Source of the DNA: Bacillota bacterium
Lineage (GTDB): Bacteria; Bacillota; Clostridia; Lachnospirales; WQUN01
NCBI GenBank assembly: GCA_009782085.1
Contig: WQUN01000039.1
Span: forward strand, 1-15,974
Length of the DNA: 15,974 bases
Direction of reading: 5' to 3'
Shown here: positions 13,871-15,974 of the stretch, in pieces
How the letters are laid out: every line of letters begins with the position of its first letter
How positions within the stretch are numbered: position 1 is the first letter of the stretch
The notes under the pieces: generated by a model
Told to the model about the DNA's origin: nothing
Databases searched by the model: none
The model's input: the letters and a program-made list of their open reading frames with translations, nothing else
Position numbers and translations under genes: made by a program

Positions 13871-13897
13871 AAAAGAACCGCTGACGCGCAGCGGCTC
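13871..13897 (-). terminator. Terminator-like hairpin just upstream of holB
   Basis: On the minus strand GAGCCGCTG-CGCGT-CAGCGGTTC forms a 9-bp stem with one G-T pair, followed by TTTT. It lies 50 nt before the holB TTG, so it would end or attenuate transcription arriving from yaaR. The T-run is short (four) and then interrupted by GCGG. No convincing separate holB promoter was found downstream of it. Confidence 0.4.
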
Positions 13898-13908
13898 GGA
13901 ATGTCAAA

Positions 13909-13946
13909 CTGGAGCCTGGAAAAAGAAGAGCCTGGAGCCTGGAAAA
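13909..13946. repeat. Short direct repeat of CTGGAGCCTGGAAAA
   Basis: The same 15 bases occur at about 13909-13923 and 13932-13946, separated by a few purine-rich bases. No function is suggested; it is probably local duplication. Confidence 0.55.
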
Positions 13947-13970
13947 GGCATTGAACCAATGTCAACAGGT

Positions 13971-14072
13971 TATACGAATATCGAATAAAATCATCACAGT
14001 CTGTCGCCGAGAAGGCCGTTGAAGCGTTCGGCGTTTCGGCTCCGCCTGTGAAGTATTAATATGAGATTCGTA
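13971..14072. repeat. Palindromic element family A, copy 2 (opposite orientation)
   Basis: This is a full copy, from TATACGAATATCG to GAGATTCGTAT. Its reverse complement matches window 1-97 almost base for base through the middle (CACAGGCGGAGCCGAAACGC and GGCGACAGACTGTGA are shared), with differences mainly in the AT-rich arms. It gives the true ends of the element, ATACGAATCTC-like on both sides, and a length of about 102 bp. Confidence 0.85.
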
Positions 14073-14129
14073 TTGAGCGGTGCGCGATGGAATGGAACCC
14101 GCAACTGCAAAATCGCGGATTCCGTAGGG

Positions 14130-14198
14130 TCGGGGTTCCATCCCCGACCGTATCGGGGTTCCATCCCCGACCGTATCGGCGTTCCATCCCCGACCGTA
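14130..14198. repeat. Three tandem 23-bp hairpin units
   Basis: Copies at 14130-14152, 14153-14175 and 14176-14198 each contain TCGGGGTTCCATCCCCGA (the third has one change, GCG for GGG) plus the spacer CCGTA. Each unit is a self-complementary stem with a TTCCAT loop. There are no unique spacers between units, so it is not a CRISPR. It lies in the 880-bp gap between yaaR and holB. Confidence 0.85.
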
Positions 14199-14215
14199 AA
14201 CCCCTTTACCCTGTT

Positions 14216-14368
14216 GAGTATCCTCGGAAAGTCGAAAACCGCATAAGAGCTGTCATTCTGAGCGTAAGCGAAGAATCTTTCCCCCCATATTACGGCGCCA
14301 TTTTAACATAAAGACCCTTCGCTCCGCTCAGGGTGACAACTGGTATTAAATGGTTTCCGAGGGTACTC
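14216..14368. repeat. Inverted repeat flanking family B copy 3
   Basis: GAGTATCCTCGGAAA (14216-14230) and TTTCCGAGGGTACTC (14354-14368) are complementary at 14 of 15 positions and sit outside the palindrome at 14251-14338. This suggests a composite or nested element of about 153 bp. Confidence 0.5.
14251..14338. repeat. CCTGAGCG-type palindromic repeat (family B), copy 3, with longer centre
   Basis: It is reversed relative to the other copies: it starts with TGTCATTCTGAGCG and ends with CGCTCAGGGTGACA. The centre is longer than in copies 1, 2 and 4, so the unit is 88 bp rather than 57-61 bp. Confidence 0.8.
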
Positions 14369-14518
14369 CTGTTGACATTGGACGGGGTATACCAAATGCT
14401 GAAAACATTTGCCGGCTGCGAGCCAATTCAACGAACGCTTCCGCGGCGAATCGGCGGCAGAGGAGGCTGATGTTTTCGCACTCCGATATAATGTTACGGA
14501 CAAACAAGGATAAAGATT

Positions 14519-14686
14519 GGCAACGCGGATTCTTCGGATAGAAAACGGATAAACGCGGATCAATGGTGATCAAACGTCCTGCATTGACGACACCGGTGCT
14601 TAAAAAACGGTTAAAAAGCAAACTTGAATGCGTATTATAATCCCTAATCCGCGAAAATCCGTTTTTATCCGCAAAATCCGCGTTGC
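14519..14686. repeat. Inverted pair of CGCGGAT-rich repeats (family E)
   Basis: The left arm (14519-14560) starts GGCAACGCGGATTCTTCGGA and the right arm (14647-14686) is its imperfect reverse complement, containing TCCGCAAAATCCGCGTTGC. Both carry three spaced CGGAT/ATCCG units. About 85 bp lie between the arms. A single further copy is at 15804-15840. The right arm ends 14 bp from the yaaR stop codon. Nothing else was seen in 14369-14518. Confidence 0.65.
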
Positions 14687-14700
14687 GAATCCTCGCCGCC

Positions 14701-15135
14701 TCACGCGAGGATGTCCAGCAAAAGCCCCCTGATCTCGTCGGTTTTGTCGAGGATCGCTATATGGTCCTTTTCGGTTTTCAACAGCTCCCGGGCCAGTTCG
14801 TCGAGTTCTTTGTCGACGAGCCTGATGATGCCGTAGACCCTGTGCCGCCCGCGCCTGTCCAGGAAATTCTCGCGGGAGAACTTGAGCGAATGGGTCACGA
14901 CCTCGTTGATGAAATCCCCCACGAGGCTGCGGTAGCGCTTCATGTCCTTTATGTCCATGTGCTCGGCGATATGCCTGCCCCAGACGGTTATGTCGCCTAT
15001 CAGCGCGTCGAGCCGCGCGGCCAGGCCCTCGTCGTCCAGCTTGTTCAGAGTGAAGCTGAAATCGGTTCTTTCGGCCCGCTCGGCGGCGGGGCCGATCTTC
15101 GGGTATTGGGCGGATAAAATTTCGGAAATACGCAT
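14701..15135 (-). CDS. yaaR: YaaR family protein (DUF327), unknown function
   Basis: This 144-aa protein has the length and helical pattern of B. subtilis YaaR (DUF327), which lies between yaaQ/darA and holB in many Bacillota. Its biochemical role is not known to me. Visible are a short variable N-terminus (MRISEILS to about 22), then a mainly alpha-helical body rich in Leu, Asp, Glu and Arg, including FINEVVTHSLKFSRENF (74-90) and a C-terminal helical segment rich in Asp/Glu and Lys (about 107-140). There are no cysteines, signal peptide or membrane segment, so it is probably cytoplasmic. The RBS before the ATG is weak (GGGGGC, about 7 nt upstream). The assignment leans on both sequence feel and position; repeats follow on both sides of the gene. 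Confidence 0.85.
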   Translation of the reverse strand: MRISEILSAQYPKIGPAAERAERTDFSFTLNKLDDEGLAARLDALIGDITVWGRHIAEHMDIKDMKRYRSLVGDFINEVVTHSLKFSRENFLDRRGRHRVYGIIRLVDKELDELARELLKTEKDHIAILDKTDEIRGLLLDILA

Positions 15136-15218
15136 GTCGGAAGCCCCCGGATGTCATCGCGATGTTGTCGTTTCGTATAGGCCATATGGGTGTTCGCCTT
15201 AAAAAAGACCTTTTAATC

Positions 15219-15275
15219 TGTCACCCTGAGCGAAGCGAAGGGTCTTAAGATTCTTCGCTTGCGCTCAGAATGACA
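15219..15275. repeat. CCTGAGCG-type palindromic repeat (family B), copy 4
   Basis: The copy runs from TGTCACCCTGAGCG to GCGCTCAGAATGACA, with GGTCTTAAGATTCTTCG between. It lies between darA and yaaR and would form a large hairpin in their shared transcript. Confidence 0.8.
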
Positions 15276-15300
15276 ATGCGGTAATTTTGAAGCTGAATGG

Positions 15301-15630
15301 CTATATCTTCCTGAAATCCTCCACGTTCAGCACAAAGACGGTCGCCCCGCCGACGGTGACCTCCACTGGGTACGGGACGTAGCTCTCCGTGGTGCCCACA
15401 TGGGCCGAGTTCACGGGGGTCAGCTGCTTGCGGCTCTTGCAGTTCTTCTCGATGATCTCGATAAGCTCCCGCACGCGCTCCTCCTGGACGCCGCTTATCA
15501 GCGTCGTGTAGCCAGAGCGGAGGAAACCGCCCGTGCTGGCGAGCTTTGTCACGTAGAAGCCCTTTTCGTTAAGAAGGTCCAGTATGTGGAACGCGTCGTC
15601 GTCGTGGATTATTGCCATGACCAGCTTCAT
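15301..15630 (-). CDS. darA: Cyclic-di-AMP receptor DarA (PstA/YaaQ, PII-like)
   Basis: This 109-aa PII-like protein binds the second messenger cyclic di-AMP as a trimer; its downstream partner is not well established. The opening MKLVMAIIHDDDA and the signature LASTGGFLRSGYTTL (30-44) are diagnostic of the family, as is the late strand GGATVFVLNV (94-103). Residues T28, F36 and L37, known from memory as ligand contacts in related PstA proteins, are present. The position usually occupied by Asn (FLRxGNTT) is Tyr41. GGGAGG lies about 9 nt before the ATG, and a good promoter sits about 45 bp upstream (15676-15704). It is the first gene of the darA-yaaR-holB-ricT-trmN6 series. Confidence 0.93.
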   Translation of the reverse strand: MKLVMAIIHDDDAFHILDLLNEKGFYVTKLASTGGFLRSGYTTLISGVQEERVRELIEIIEKNCKSRKQLTPVNSAHVGTTESYVPYPVEVTVGGATVFVLNVEDFRKI

Positions 15631-15675
15631 AGCGATGGCCCTCCCGCTCTTGATATTCTAACAATTTATGGGATA

Positions 15676-15704
15676 AGTATATCACAAAGGTCTTTGCCAT
15701 GCAA
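15676..15704 (-). promoter_or_regulatory. Sigma-A-type promoter for darA and the genes behind it
   Basis: On the minus strand TTGCAT (15704-15699) and TATACT (15681-15676) are separated by exactly 17 bp. Transcription would start near 15669, leaving a leader of about 40 nt that ends in a strong RBS. It lies directly after a terminator-like hairpin (15719-15741), so darA appears to begin a new transcript. Confidence 0.75.
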
Positions 15705-15718
15705 GCAGTGGTTCAACG

Positions 15719-15741
15719 TAAAAGACCGCCGACCGCGGCGG
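15719..15741 (-). terminator. Factor-independent terminator of an upstream gene outside the window
   Basis: On the minus strand CCGCCG-CGGT-CGGCGG is a 6-bp all-GC stem followed by TCTTTTAC. Its position 15 bp before the darA -35 box suggests that it ends transcription from a minus-strand gene beyond the right edge. Confidence 0.5.
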
Positions 15742-15803
15742 CATCCTTCCGAGGCGGCAGAACGCGGATATAAAGCAGCCATTATAGGGGCGTGATTAAT
15801 TCA

Positions 15804-15840
15804 GCCGCGAAAATCCGATGAAATCCGCAAAATCCGCGTT
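15804..15840. repeat. CGCGGAT-rich repeat (family E), single copy
   Basis: CCGCGAAAATCCGATGAAAT followed by CCGCAAAATCCGCGTT matches the right arm at 14647-14686. It is alone here, with no inverted partner within the window. The surrounding gap 15742-15876 shows no gene. Confidence 0.65.
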
Positions 15841-15876
15841 CCCGATCTTTGTAACTTTTCTTCGCCCGCCCCACTA

Positions 15877-15974
15877 GGAACTGTCCAGAAATAAACTGAT
15901 CAAATATTTTTTTGAAACGCCGTAGAAGCGTTCGTCGTTTCAAAAAAATGTGCATGTTATTTCTGGACAGTTCC
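15877..15974. mobile_element. MITE-like hairpin element with perfect 18-bp terminal inverted repeats
   Basis: GGAACTGTCCAGAAATAA (15877-15894) and its exact complement (15957-15974) bound a 98-bp element. Inside, TTTTTTTGAAACG and CGTTTCAAAAAAA form a second stem around a short GC-rich tip (15914-15941). It has no coding capacity. The right end coincides with the window edge, so it is unclear whether the repeat extends further or is the end of a larger insertion. The tip closely resembles the core of element A. Confidence 0.7.

Noticed and set aside
14130..14198. Mini CRISPR array
   Set aside because: There are three 23-bp units with an invariant 5-bp spacer and no cas genes.
14303..14621. 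Minus-strand frames of 86 and 91 codons in the yaaR-holB gap
   Set aside because: They are built mostly from palindromic repeats, have no credible RBS and resemble no known protein.

Overview
The window looks like a chromosomal segment of a G+C-rich member of the Bacillota, most likely class Clostridia. The evidence is the gene order darA(yaaQ)-yaaR-holB-ricT(yaaT)-trmN6(yabB), which is the Bacillus/Clostridia core order, together with a clostridial-type MurG (HESD variant), an LtaS-like enzyme, purine-rich Shine-Dalgarno sites and a heavy load of short palindromic intergenic repeats. No rRNA, tRNA, phage gene or CRISPR array was seen. Genus-level placement is not possible from the sequence alone.

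Layout. Positions 1-3314 hold a small plus-strand operon with its own promoter: a stand-alone 5'-3' exonuclease (FEN/Pol I N-domain type) and a divergent type IIA topoisomerase A subunit. Positions 3315-5243 hold a small two-helix membrane protein (+) and, on the minus strand, an unusual fusion of a flavodoxin/FMN-reductase fold with an SCP2-like lipid-binding domain. Positions 5411-6545 hold murG with a clear sigma-A promoter. It converges on a long minus-strand run (6555-15704) that starts at a good promoter in front of darA. This run contains darA, yaaR, holB, ricT, trmN6, a large exported protein of unknown function translationally linked to trmN6, a 27-codon remnant of a REP-associated (Y1) transposase, and an LtaS-like phosphoglycerol transferase.

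Functional themes. The minus-strand run mixes cyclic-di-AMP signalling (DarA), the clamp loader (HolB), RNA-decay/sporulation control (RicT), tRNA modification (TrmN6) and envelope building (the LtaS-like enzyme and the exported protein). yabA, usually between ricT and trmN6, is absent.

The most unusual feature is the repeat landscape. At least six families of palindromic elements fill the gaps between genes, and two of the families share a hairpin core although their ends differ. One palindromic unit of 42 bp lies inside the essential gene holB as about six in-frame copies, adding 84 residues (14 per unit) to the C-terminal domain of the clamp-loader delta' subunit. The broken RAYT-like gene is a plausible trace of the kind of enzyme that spreads such palindromes.
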